Shown here piece after piece: positions 52,250 through 60,971 of a DNA stretch of 64,000 nt. This DNA is from Laterigemmans sp052161645 (lineage in GTDB: Bacteria; Planctomycetota; Planctomycetia; Pirellulales; Pirellulaceae), in NCBI GenBank assembly GCA_052161645.1, contig CP197414.1, one strand, 5' to 3'. Numbering within the stretch: the first letter of the stretch is position 1; the number at the start of each line of letters is the position of its first letter. The position numbers and the translations under genes are program-made. The notes beneath the pieces are model-generated. The model searched no databases. It saw nothing but the letters and a program-made list of their open reading frames with translations, and had not been told where the DNA came from.

Positions 52250-53245
52250 TTACCGCTGGAGAATTCCGGCCGCAACGAACTTTGCCGCCTCTTCGACGTG
52301 TTGTGAATCTATTAGCTCTCCGCCATCCAAGTCGGCAATTGTACGTGCCACCTTCGCTAGACGGTCGCATGTTCGAGTTGATACTGCAGCTCTCTCAATG
52401 GCTTGGCGATATGATTTTTCGCCTTCCGGCGACATTCGACAGTATTCCGGAATCTGTCCGCCGGGAATTGCAGAGTTACTGGAAATACCCATTCCCTGAA
52501 ATCTGGCGATTTGTAAGTTTCTTGCCTTTTCAACACGCGATCTGATCTGAGCAGACTCACCTTCATTTACCTCGGCGAACCGCTCATCATGCGTTAATGG
52601 CTTGAGAAAAACCTGCAAGTCCATTCGGTCCAAAAACGGACCGCTTAGTTTCTTTTGATACTTCTCGATAACCTTTGCATCGCAACGACAACGCGGATCA
52701 CCGGCATAACCACAGGGACAAGGATTCATCGCAGCGACAAGGCAAAACCTGGCGGGGAACTCAAGGGATGCGGCAACTCGCGTGATATTCACATAGCCAT
52801 TTTCTAAAGGTTGTCGCAGTGCCTCGAGCGTATTCTTTGCAAACTCGGGAACTTCATCTAGGAAGAGGATGCCATGATGCGCGAGAGTGACTTCACCGGG
52901 CTTAGGAATACCGCTGCCTCCTCCAACCAGTGATTGCATAGAAGCGGAGTGGTGAACAGGCCTAAATGGACGACTCGTGACCGCCATGCCATCATCGCCA
53001 AGTAATCCCAAAGCGGAATAGATCCGCGTTAGCTCCACTTTTTCCCCATCAGTTAACCTCGGAAGAATTCCAGCCATAGCACTAGCGATGAGAGATTTTC
53101 CTTCACCTGGGGGGCCAACCAAGAGGAGATTATGTCCACCAGCAGCACTAATGACCGAGGCTCGCTTAGCGTCATGCTGCCCGCGAATCTTGCCGAAGTC
53201 AGCCCTCACCAAAGCTGCGTGGCGCGGCGGATACGCCGTCCCCAT
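52250..53245 (-). pseudogene. YifB/ComM-type AAA+ ATPase, N-terminally truncated
   Basis: 331 codons. Mg-chelatase-like AAA+ core: ADFGKIRGQHDAKRASVISA, Walker A GPPGEGKSLIA, Walker B HHGILFLDEVPEF, AAMNPCPCGYAGDPRCRC, and the C-terminal helical domain. The usual N-terminal S5/Lon-like domain of about 190 residues is missing; only about 14 foreign residues precede the core. Those residues overlap in another frame with the TauD fragment, so the gene is cut at a deletion junction near 53215. The ATPase core could still fold, but normal activity in DNA uptake and recombination is doubtful. Confidence 0.72.
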
Positions 53246-53441
53246 GATTGTCCAAGACGGTAACTTCTCGAGGCAGGCTTTTGGCTTGATATTTCCCTAA
53301 ACCGAAAGGCACTGGTTTTCCAATGCGTTTGGCGATCTGAATGAGTCTTTCTGGGGTCGTTAAGCCGTTTGTCTGCACATGGACAACGCCAAAGCGAGAA
53401 ACTGTTGCGGCAGAAAGCTGATTAACAGTAATGGACTTCAT
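53199..53441 (-). pseudogene. TauD/TfdA-type dioxygenase N-terminal fragment
   Basis: 80 codons. TNGLTTPERLIQIAKRIGKP and EVTVLDNHGDGVSAAPRSFG resemble the first part of 2-oxoglutarate/Fe(II) dioxygenases of the TauD family, just before the expected HxD metal motif (family proteins continue with WH-D). The metal-binding residues are lost at the junction with the YifB fragment. It starts 20 bases after the aminotransferase gene, suggesting an original aminotransferase-dioxygenase operon. Confidence 0.6.
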
Positions 53442-53461
53442 GGGTAGGTTCCTTCATTGAG

Positions 53462-54439
53462 CTATGAGTTGAGGTCGACAAGTAGTTCGGCCAAGATGGC
53501 GATGTGTTCCAAAGAATGCGCCGCGGAAATGGAGACGCGGATCCCGCCTTCTCCACGGGCGATAGTCGGGTAGTAAACGGGGGTTGTGATGAAGCCATTG
53601 GCAAGCAGCTTGCCAGCAACATCAATGGCGATTTCGGGAGATGTGAATGGGACGAGACGAAACGCAATCTTCGATCCGTGCTGCTCGCAAAGGATCCCGT
53701 TCTTGATCAGGACGGAATCAAAAATGTCCAATCGTTCTTGCAGGTCCTGCTGCAGGCTATGCAGGGTCTCTGGCTCACCCAATATTCTCATCGCTGCCAA
53801 GATCGCGCCTTGGGCGGCGACATCAACATTGCAACTGAAGCGATCAGCGACAGAGGTTTGTAGCATTCGCTGAACGAATTCCTCTGATCCCACTGCAAAT
53901 CCGCCGGCAGCCCCAAAAGCTTTCCCGAAGGATCCAGTGATCACGACTCGTTCTGAAATCCCTGGATCACAGAGACGTTCCATTGCTTCCCCTCGGCCGT
54001 TGTGACCGAGCATCCCAACCGAATGAGCGTCGTCGAGCCAGACGTGCCCATTGGGGTTTTTCTGGAGAAAGCAAATAATGGCGTCGAAGTCGGCGAAGCT
54101 CCCCATGGAATACAGACCATCGCCGACCAGCCAGACTGAACGTCCGCTTCCGGATGCGTATTCATGTGCAAGTCGAATTGAGTTTTTGCAAACGTGTAAA
54201 TTCTTGGCATTTCCAATCGCGGACATAACCGTGGCGTGGGATCGTGGGTCGATCACAATGTGCCCTTCAGTCTTCAAGACACCATCAGCAACTGCTCGGT
54301 TTGCGCTTAGCGTTGTCGGATACTTCCTGGAACGCCTTGTCGATGTTGCTGCCGACGCGAAGCACGCGTTCGCGGCCGGTGGTCCATGGCATGCCGGCGT
54401 GTTTCTCGAAGGCATCGCGGAACTTGGACAGTAAGCCAT
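53462..54439 (-). pseudogene. 8-amino-7-oxononanoate synthase-like PLP enzyme, N-terminally truncated
   Basis: Homology runs from the stop at 53462 to about base 54305. Alpha-oxoamine-synthase/BioF-KBL motifs: HIVIDPRSHATVMSA, VWLVGDGLYSMGSFADFD, HVWLDDAHSVGMLGHNGRG, the PLP lysine in ITGSFGKAFGAAGG, and GGIRVSISAAHS. The first about 47 codons of the open frame lie over the brxC fragment in another frame and are not homologous. About 100 N-terminal residues are missing, so activity is unlikely. It presumably condensed an amino acid with an acyl-CoA. Confidence 0.75.
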
Positions 54440-54944
54440 CTTGGTCTAGCTGTCGTTCGAAGTTGGCAATGTAACCTTGTTTGCCATAGTAGCCGCAGTG
54501 CTCGTCGAACACTTTGACGAACACGGCGAGCAGGGCATCGACATCTTGTTTGCTGATCACGTCAGCTTTCTGGTCGATGTTGAAGAGGATGCTTTCCGAT
54601 GGAATGGCGATTGCCTTATCGATCCGGCCAGCCAGCATGGCGTCGGTGCATTTGGCCCGAAACGCCTCATGGACGTCGATGCCATCGATCGCTCTGTTGG
54701 GCAACAGCAGCGAGATCATTTTCAACATGTGCGATTTACCGCAGCCAAACCAACCGGAGATCCAGACGCCATTAGCATTCTGGTAGTCGGTGTATGCTTC
54801 GAGAAAATCGTCGAACCGACGCTCGATCTCGTCGGTCAAAATGTATTCTTTGACTTCGGTCTTCAGCCCAACTTCGTCGTCAGCCTTGATGACGCCTTCG
54901 ATTGGACGATCGATCTTGTCTTTAAACATGGTTCTAAGTTGCAT
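54285..54944 (-). pseudogene. brxC: BREX protein BrxC, N-terminal fragment
   Basis: 219 codons, of which about 213 are BrxC-like: FKDKIDRPIEGVIKADDEVG, YILTDEIERRFDDFLEAYTD, and the P-loop ISGWFGCGKSHMLKMISLLL. Full BrxC is about 1200 residues, so roughly five sixths are missing; homology ends near 54300 (SDNA) where the aminotransferase begins. BrxC is a large ATPase essential for BREX phage defence, so this locus cannot be functional as it stands. It starts 2 bases after brxB. Confidence 0.85.
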
Positions 54945-54946
54945 GG

Positions 54947-55558
54947 CTACGCTTCTCGGTCGTACAGATTGAAGGCCCGGTAATATTTGTCATCACGCAA
55001 ACGCCCAAACAGGTCGAGCGATGCTCCATCTTCAAGCGAGTGGGAATAATCGCCGGGAAAGAACATCACCAACGGTTGCTCCTTGGCGACGCTTTGCAGA
55101 TTGTTCAGTACAGTGTGGGAGCGAATGTACGGGAACACCTCGCCAACACCGCAGAGGAAAGTTACGTCGAACTCTGTGCCGGCGATTTTTGAGGCGATTG
55201 CGGGAGCAAGCTTTGTTTGTGGATCGGTCAAACTTTGGAGTGCTTCTAGCAGTTCACGCTTATCGTGTTTTGCTTCGTTTTCGATCCAGAAGTCCCAATC
55301 ACCAAGCTCGTCCATCAATTCCTTCGACAGATCGTATAAATCGATTTCCAGCACGCGAACACCTTTGTGCTTCAGCTTGCGAGCTAGTTGGCCTCGCAGC
55401 TTCTCCATCTCAATCGCTTCAGACGGGTCGTACGGGACGACGAAGAAGGGCACTTCGTTGCCGATACCTTCCATACGGAGAAACCGTTGACTGGCGATCA
55501 CGTTGAGTAGGTGTTCGAATCGGTCAGCAATGGAGGCATTTCTAAGGTGTAGATTCAT
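54947..55558 (-). CDS. brxB: BREX protein BrxB (DUF1788)
   Basis: 203 residues. The DUF1788/BrxB family is recognised by IASQRFLRMEGIGNEVPFFV, VRVLEIDLYDLSKELMDELG, TFLCGVGEVFPYIRSHTVLN and PLVMFFPGDYSHSLEDGASL. An accessory BREX protein, cytoplasmic. It follows brxA by 12 bases and precedes the brxC fragment by 2. The gene itself looks intact, but the pathway is incomplete. Confidence 0.9.
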   Translation of the reverse strand: MNLHLRNASIADRFEHLLNVIASQRFLRMEGIGNEVPFFVVPYDPSEAIEMEKLRGQLARKLKHKGVRVLEIDLYDLSKELMDELGDWDFWIENEAKHDKRELLEALQSLTDPQTKLAPAIASKIAGTEFDVTFLCGVGEVFPYIRSHTVLNNLQSVAKEQPLVMFFPGDYSHSLEDGASLDLFGRLRDDKYYRAFNLYDREA

Positions 55559-55570
55559 AAAGCTGGACTC

Positions 55571-56173
55571 CTATTCGGGGATTGCTGTGGGAAATAGGAG
55601 AAAATGCTCACTGGAATCTTCAAGCATGACCTGCGTCAATCTGCCAGAGAAGATCGGAGGAAGAATGACGCCCTCCGCAGAAAGCATTTCCGATTCTCGC
55701 AGCATCCGTAGCATCACGGTTTGCAGTTTGGTTCTCGTTGACGCTGCCAAATTCTCGAGCTCCTCGTGCCAAATCATCTTGTTCTCGATGAAGCGATCGA
55801 CATCGTCTCGATCGATGGAGAGATCCAGTTGCAGGTACTTTGCCCTCAGCACTTCTCTCGCGAAGTCGGCCAACAATTGGTACCTCAGGCAACATGCCAG
55901 CCAAAGAATTAACTTTTGTTCCTGCCGACTCCCATCGGAAAATAATTGAATCTCAGGCTTGCTGAGCATTTCAAGTCGATTGCGGACCTCCCGAAGCTTT
56001 CGCGTTGCGGTACTTTCGGTTCGACTTTGAAGAAGGTTCCCGTCTTTTACCTTGCGGAGAGCTACTTTCCAGTCGAAGCATGCACGCAGAAGCTCCTCCG
56101 CCACCACGAGTGATTCGTGATAAAGCAGACCACCGGCGGTGAACGATAAGACGTAGTGCGTCGCGACCATCAT
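55571..56173 (-). CDS. brxA: BREX protein BrxA (DUF1819)
   Basis: About 200 residues from ATG 56173 (a TTG at 56227 extends the frame but has no spaced ribosome binding site). The BrxA start pattern is seen: HYVLSFTAGGLLYHESLVVA, then GNLLQSRTESTATRKLREVR. The rest is helical and fits the DNA-binding fold of the family. First BREX gene, about 60 bases after the HTH gene. Looks intact. Confidence 0.85.
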   Translation of the reverse strand: MMVATHYVLSFTAGGLLYHESLVVAEELLRACFDWKVALRKVKDGNLLQSRTESTATRKLREVRNRLEMLSKPEIQLFSDGSRQEQKLILWLACCLRYQLLADFAREVLRAKYLQLDLSIDRDDVDRFIENKMIWHEELENLAASTRTKLQTVMLRMLRESEMLSAEGVILPPIFSGRLTQVMLEDSSEHFLLFPTAIPE

Positions 56174-56232
56174 TGGCTCAGGCAGTTGAGGGCGACGGAA
56201 ATCATGACGGTGCCCCTCTGCGTTCAACTCCT

Positions 56233-56454
56233 TTATTTCGGTTTCTTCGGATTCGCCATTGCATCGCTACTGGGGCGTTGCGCGGATTCCAGCAACACAT
56301 CCAGCTCTTCCTGCTTGAAGAGGCGATACCCGTTGACCGGATGCCGGTGCGCAACGATCTTCCCAGCGTTTTCCCAGTTTCTCAGCGTGTTTGGGGAGAC
56401 GCCCAGATATTCCGCAGCTTCCGAGACCCGTAAAAATTCATTCAGCCTGTTCAT
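56233..56454 (-). CDS. MerR-type helix-turn-helix protein, 73 aa
   Basis: FLRVSEAAEYLGVSPNTLRN and AGKIVAHRHPVNGYRLFKQE are the MerR/excisionase winged helix. There is no effector domain after residue about 55. Located directly upstream of brxA on the same strand, it is a plausible regulator of the BREX genes. ATG 56454 is chosen because the upstream open frame has no homology. Confidence 0.8.
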   Translation of the reverse strand: MNRLNEFLRVSEAAEYLGVSPNTLRNWENAGKIVAHRHPVNGYRLFKQEELDVLLESAQRPSSDAMANPKKPK

Positions 56455-56486
56455 GGCCGCTCTCCGACTCGACAAAGGTCCTGTCT

Positions 56487-56526
56487 GATTGCCAAACCTT
56501 ACCAAGAGCTGGTAAGCTTGCCAATC
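56487..56526. promoter_or_regulatory. imperfect dyad upstream of the MerR-type gene and BREX genes
   Basis: GATTGCCAAACCTTACC (56487-56503) and GGTAAGCTTGCCAATC (56511-56526) are imperfect inverted repeats around a 7-base centre, 33-72 bases upstream of the MerR-type start codon. MerR proteins bind such dyads in promoter spacers, so this is a candidate operator. Confidence 0.5.
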
Positions 56527-56849
56527 GGGCCAACAGCAGCGAGGGCGATCTATTTGCCGGAGGTGCCGTCGGGCTCGACGTTTTGAAATTCGCAAAAGCT
56601 GCGTCTTCCGGATGCCCGAAACGTCCGCGCCATGGTGGATCCCGCTATCACCGAGTCCGGCATTTTCCGAAAACGCGGGCAACATCCAACTGGAATCAAA
56701 TCCGAAGAAGCGACTAATGCCTGAGTTGTTTTGTTGCTTTGTTGACAGAGCCTTGCTGTGCCTTCATGTTTGCCAGTCGCGAGGCGGATTTGATGCAGTT
56801 TTCAGAAAGACGTAAGTATCGTTAAATGACTGGCAATTTGTTGTTAGTC
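56527..56849. other. non-coding stretch, no gene recognised
   Basis: No open frame with recognisable protein or ribosome binding site on either strand; probably upstream regulatory and eroded DNA. Confidence 0.5.
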
Positions 56850-57118
56850 TTATTGATGGCCTACGAGCCTACTTGCAGCCAGACACGCTTGCAGCCATGT
56901 GAATTCTGATTGGCTTAATACCCATTCAGTGGACGGGCCTTTGGTGACGTCGATGGCGGTGTTCCAGCCGATGTCGCCGCCTCGGAGGGTGGCGATGCCG
57001 GTTTTGCGGTCGCGGGTGAAGATCCATTGCTCGCCGTGTTCGTTTTCGAGGTAACCGATGTAGATATGAGTTTCATCGCCATTAACAATCGGCGGGTCGC
57101 CGCAGGTTGCTGCATGAT
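56850..57118 (-). pseudogene. C-terminal fragment of an unknown coding sequence
   Basis: An open frame without a start codon reads HIYIGYLENEHGEQWIFTRD, TGIATLRGGDIGWNT and a tail FTWLQACLAAS before TAA at 56850-56852. The periodic charge, codon-like GC pattern and WLxACxxA end typical of planctomycete hypotheticals suggest a real but truncated gene. It abuts a transposase fragment. Confidence 0.45.
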
Positions 57119-57357
57119 GATTCGGGACTCTTAAGAGTATGCCCTGCCAACACGAAGACGAACGCGGTCCAACTGCCCAATGCCCAGAACGCTCGCATCA
57201 CCTGACGGCAAAGAGCCGGCATGAGCACATGTTTGGTGCGAGATTCCCCGTTAACTTGCAGTTTAGAGTATTTTATGACCACTTTGCGTACGTACAGAGG
57301 CCACCGCAGTTGCAGGGCGATAACACCGAAGACCGGATGCGACAGCACAATACCCAA
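57082..57357 (-). pseudogene. IS4-like transposase internal fragment
   Basis: 91 codons with ALQLRWPLYVRKVVIKYSKL, RTKHVLMPALCRQVMRAFWA and LGSWTAFVFVLAG, like the central part of planctomycete IS4/IS701-type transposases (WPLYVR, then RTK-ELA-, then the strand that carries the catalytic Asp, here replaced). Incomplete on both sides and inactive. Confidence 0.5.
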
Positions 57358-57737
57358 ACAGACTGAATTGCGATCTTAAAGCCAGTCACCATGAACCGGT
57401 GCCGATCCTTAACATGCCGACGGGAACTCACCAGTATGCAATCCTGGCGTAGGCCAGCGCTGCCTTAAGGCTGGGAGATTGAATTTGAGTAAAGTGCGGT
57501 TCGCGGGGATTTTCACTAGATGCGGACCAATTGGCTCTTTAAGGCATACACTCGTCGATTGGCTAACTTGGAAGGATCGGCAATAGCATAATTTGCAATG
57601 GTGAACTTAACTTTCGAGGGTACAATTTGCTACCTTGGTGCAGTGCACTAATATGCTGGTAGTAGAAGGCGGATAAGTTAATAAATTCAACCTCGCAAGA
57701 TTTGCTGCTCTAGTAACAAGACTGCTGCCGTAGTATA
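57358..57737. other. non-coding stretch, no gene recognised
   Basis: 380 bases with no supported gene. The right end (57560-57735) is AT-rich relative to the surroundings and should contain the promoter of the following gene. Confidence 0.45.
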
Positions 57738-57785
57738 TTGCCCAGTCGTACCCATGGTAATGCATTTACCGTGCTTTGCTCTGGA

Positions 57786-58805
57786 ATGCAAGTCATTGTG
57801 GGTCGTCCAACTCTGGCCCAGCGAATTGCAAGTAGTCGCTGCGTGGATCAAAATTCCTTTTTGTATGTTGGTAACTTCCGCGTGAATCTTTCCGATGCTG
57901 TTTCGGTAATCAAGCCTCAGGATCGCAACCTATTGTATTTGGCCGCAGGACCTTCGGATCGGCCTAATTACGCATCTGTTCCGTTTGATAGGGTTGTTTT
58001 GGTTGACCAGGCAATTCCCGCCATCCGAGTATCGGAAAAAGTGCTGTCGGTTCGCTCGGATTGCACTGACTTTGTGTGGGAGTGCATCAGTCAGGGAGTT
58101 AAGTTTGATGCCGTTGTAATCATTAATGAAGGCTGCCAAGAAGGCGGCGGTTCTTACCCGCTACACAGCGACTTTTTTTTAGGAATGTTGACTCAAATTG
58201 TTCGCGAGAACTACGTCCATTTGGCATGTCCAAGCTACTATGAAACATGCTTCAGGTCTATGCGAATGAACAAGCGTTTCCTGGATATTCCCTTCAATAA
58301 CGAGTTAATTAACTCATCGCATTCGGCGTACATTGATCCGGAAATCTTCAGCTCTTGGGGTGCGAGGTCACGAGTTTGGCTAATGCGGAGGAGTCATCGT
58401 AGCCGCAGATTCCAGGTCGGTGGCATGACAATCTACATCCGCCACGCGTCTTTATGGGATGAAGAGTCGTCCTACGATACTTTTCTCATTCCATATCGTC
58501 TGACTCGGAGTCACGCTTTCGGCAAAATTCCGGCCTACGTGCGAAATCGAATTTGTACCATTCGTCCATTGCGATCGACCGCAGACGCGGACTTCACGTC
58601 ATTCACTCAATTTATGACCGAGACCAGAAATAAAGAAACGAGAGTTGCAATTGCTCCGTGGGCAAACGGTCAGTATCAAGAAGCGATTCAGGCAATTCTT
58701 AGCAGCCCAAACCCCAAGCTGGAGCTACACTTTTGTCATCTTCAGCAAAACGACTTTGCAGATTTATACCGATTCGCAGATCAAGTCGAGAGTGACTTGG
58801 CTTAG
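57786..58805 (+). CDS. unknown Rossmann-like (possible methyltransferase) protein
   Basis: About 339 residues from ATG 57786; the frame also opens from TTG 57738. I do not recognise the family. The segment LLYLAAGPSDRPNYA, then FDRVVLVDQAI and FDAVVIINEGCQEGG, is arranged like motifs I, II and IV of class I SAM-dependent methyltransferases (glycine loop, acidic strand end, strand 4), suggesting a SAM- or nucleotide-binding fold. The C-terminal half is rich in Arg, Trp and Phe. It is convergent with the fibre/glycosyltransferase operon and has lower GC than its neighbours, suggesting transfer. Confidence 0.6.
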   Translation: MQVIVGRPTLAQRIASSRCVDQNSFLYVGNFRVNLSDAVSVIKPQDRNLLYLAAGPSDRPNYASVPFDRVVLVDQAIPAIRVSEKVLSVRSDCTDFVWECISQGVKFDAVVIINEGCQEGGGSYPLHSDFFLGMLTQIVRENYVHLACPSYYETCFRSMRMNKRFLDIPFNNELINSSHSAYIDPEIFSSWGARSRVWLMRRSHRSRRFQVGGMTIYIRHASLWDEESSYDTFLIPYRLTRSHAFGKIPAYVRNRICTIRPLRSTADADFTSFTQFMTETRNKETRVAIAPWANGQYQEAIQAILSSPNPKLELHFCHLQQNDFADLYRFADQVESDLA

Positions 58806-58878
58806 ATAAATCGACGACTTGCCAAAGAGGGTCTGATTCGGTTTCGGCAGTGCGATCGGTCGGATGCGGAAACGAAAA

Positions 58879-58899
58879 AAGCCGACGTTTAGCCGGCTT
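58879..58899 (-). terminator. intrinsic terminator after the FkbM/glycosyltransferase operon
   Basis: On the minus strand AAGCCG/CGGCTT forms the stem (58879-58884 with 58894-58899), followed by TTTTTT. It lies 43 bases beyond the FkbM stop codon, so it should end the right-hand minus-strand operon. Confidence 0.6.
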
Positions 58900-58941
58900 G
58901 GGTGGAGACACTCGTTAATTGAAGTTTGAATAGGAAACGGT

Positions 58942-59643
58942 CTATACTTTACGATGAGCCAGGAAAATTCCGACGTCGTGTGGGTCGTTGGGGTCGATGT
59001 GGCTGGCGTGCGTGGAGGCAAGAGCGGCTTTTAGCAGGCCATTACTCGATTTATTGTGCCACTCGCCTCGGATCCAGCCGACTTGGCTTAGCACACCGAG
59101 GCGCTCGAGTTCCGGCAGGATCAGGTACTCGGCTCCTTCGCAGTCGAGTTTTAACAGGTCGACTTGCGGGATTCCGAAGGCGGTGATGGATTTCCAGAGT
59201 TCGGCGGTGGTGATCGCGGGGACTTCGACTCCGAAATCGCCGGGCCGCTCTTCTAAGTCAGCCCACAGGCTCGGAACGTACTCGCCGACTCGGCTGTGGG
59301 AAACGGATGATGACAAGAGCGTGGCTCCGGACGTCTCTGTGACGGCCGCGTTGATGAGTTGCAGCCGGTCGCTGGGAATATGAGCGGTGTTTTTTTGAAG
59401 TAACGCAAAGCTCTCTGGATGCGGTTCCACAGCGACAATCTTTGCCGCTGGCCAGTATTTATGGCAGAGGACCGTGAAACTGCCAACGTGGGCTCCGATG
59501 TCGACGATCGTGCGTAGCTCATGCTGGCGTAAGGCCGCGATCTGGTACTCGTCTTGAAAGACGGCATTGGCGTGCTGGATACTGGCCGGCTCGATGTGAA
59601 AGTCGCGGCCGAACGCCTTGTAGCAGACTGCAAACGGCTCCAT
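58942..59643 (-). CDS. FkbM-family methyltransferase, copy 2
   Basis: 233 residues from ATG 59643, the start used by copy 1. Same motifs: TIVDIGAHVGSF, VAVEPHP and DLLKLDCEGAEYLIL. Differences from copy 1 cluster at the C terminus (THASHIDPNDPHDVGIFLAH). Last gene of a six-gene operon that includes the collagen-like fibre gene; it probably O-methylates a sugar added by the glycosyltransferase (inference). Confidence 0.88.
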   Translation of the reverse strand: MEPFAVCYKAFGRDFHIEPASIQHANAVFQDEYQIAALRQHELRTIVDIGAHVGSFTVLCHKYWPAAKIVAVEPHPESFALLQKNTAHIPSDRLQLINAAVTETSGATLLSSSVSHSRVGEYVPSLWADLEERPGDFGVEVPAITTAELWKSITAFGIPQVDLLKLDCEGAEYLILPELERLGVLSQVGWIRGEWHNKSSNGLLKAALASTHASHIDPNDPHDVGIFLAHRKV

Positions 59644-60965
59644 GGTTTCTTCCTTTATTAGGCGGTGAGAATCGTGAGCTCGATCGGCATGCGCTCGTGC
59701 TCCAGCCAATGGCCGCGCCAGATGCCATCAGGGCCGCGGCGCAGGTGACAGGTCGGGCGATCAATTCTAGAAATCGTGATCACAGGTTGACCGTCGACCT
59801 CGTTCACGTGCCACACGCGTTCGCACTCCGCCGTTCCTTCGCCAATCACGTGACTGGATTCGAGACTGATCGTTCGTTGGTCGTGGCCCACACGATGGTA
59901 GTTTGCTTGGCGGCCGGTTAGCTCTTCGATGACTCGTCGCTCATCGGGTGTCGGCTCGTCGTTTTGCCACAAAGTGCCCGACCAGCGTCTGGCAAGCTCG
60001 GCGACAAAGTCGAAGCATAGTTGTTCGTTCGCCAGCGACTCATTGAATCGATTGCCACCGAAACGCCATTTATCTTGGCAGCGATGCTGGAAAATAATCT
60101 GACCTCGGAAATCGAACTGCACGATCGTGTGCTGATTCCAGCCCGGGCCGGCGGTGGGCATCGCGTACTGGCTGCCAACTTTACGCCAGCCCAAATGAAA
60201 ACACTCCTTGTCGCCGTACACATGCTGGAAGGTAAAGTCGGAGTGCTCGGCGTACCATAGGGCCGTTTGTAGTTCAGCGGCGCAGCGGCGTTTGTCAATC
60301 AAGTATTGCCCGGACTCGAAGGCTCGCTCATGCATGGCAACCTCCGGCTCGGCCATGTCGGGCATGCCAAAAATCTCCCACACATCGGCCTTCAGTGTCC
60401 AGCAGGCATAGTCGGGCCAGAAGATGGCACCATGCTTTGCCAGTTCCGAAGAGTCGAATAAGTAGCTCGGGTCGGCAACCACCCCGTTGTCAGCATCGAG
60501 AAACAACACTTGTGCGAACGGGGAGTGGAGAGTGCTATAAAGCTTCAGCTCCCAGCCACAAAGAATACGTGCTGGATGTTCCCGCTCCAACTGCCGCGCG
60601 TCCACACACTGGACATCATAACCGGCCAGCAGCCGTTTCATATAAGGATCGATTTCGCCGTCGCCCAAGTACCAAAGCTGGATCGGCAGCGTGCAGCCGA
60701 AATGCCGCAAGAGACGCACGTTTACCCAGACGCTGGGAAAGTACTTGAGGCCACCACCGGCGATGACGATGCCGCGGTCAATTGGATAAGTCCGCCGCGA
60801 TGGTTTTAAGTCACTGACAAAGCGATCTGCCAATCGCTGGTGCGCTTCGATGACGTTTGCCCACGTTGCCCAGCCACTGGGCCAAGGTCCCGGCGGACAA
60901 GTTTCGATCAGCTCAATCATCTGATCGACGGGCAACTGGGGAGTGGCTTCCATGCAGCGGTTGAT
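58955..60965 (-). repeat. 2-kb segmental duplication, copy 2 (partner 34455-36465)
   Basis: Counterpart of the first copy. Here the pair is embedded in a larger operon, so this is more likely the source and the other copy the transposed one. Boundaries are by eye. Confidence 0.9.
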
Positions 60966-60971
60966 ACTCAT
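59658..60971 (-). CDS. glycosyltransferase resembling MNN1/GT71, copy 2
   Basis: 437 residues. Same family and motifs as copy 1 (DxD in VLFLDADNGVV), with a six-residue N-terminal extension (MSINRC) because the start overlaps the stop of the Cys-rich gene by 4 bases (ATGA). Scattered conservative substitutions relative to copy 1 suggest both are under selection. Position directly after the Gly-Ser-Ser fibre and Cys-rich genes suggests that the serine-rich fibre is its substrate; this is inference, not shown. Confidence 0.82.
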   Translation of the reverse strand: MSINRCMEATPQLPVDQMIELIETCPPGPWPSGWATWANVIEAHQRLADRFVSDLKPSRRTYPIDRGIVIAGGGLKYFPSVWVNVRLLRHFGCTLPIQLWYLGDGEIDPYMKRLLAGYDVQCVDARQLEREHPARILCGWELKLYSTLHSPFAQVLFLDADNGVVADPSYLFDSSELAKHGAIFWPDYACWTLKADVWEIFGMPDMAEPEVAMHERAFESGQYLIDKRRCAAELQTALWYAEHSDFTFQHVYGDKECFHLGWRKVGSQYAMPTAGPGWNQHTIVQFDFRGQIIFQHRCQDKWRFGGNRFNESLANEQLCFDFVAELARRWSGTLWQNDEPTPDERRVIEELTGRQANYHRVGHDQRTISLESSHVIGEGTAECERVWHVNEVDGQPVITISRIDRPTCHLRRGPDGIWRGHWLEHERMPIELTILTA

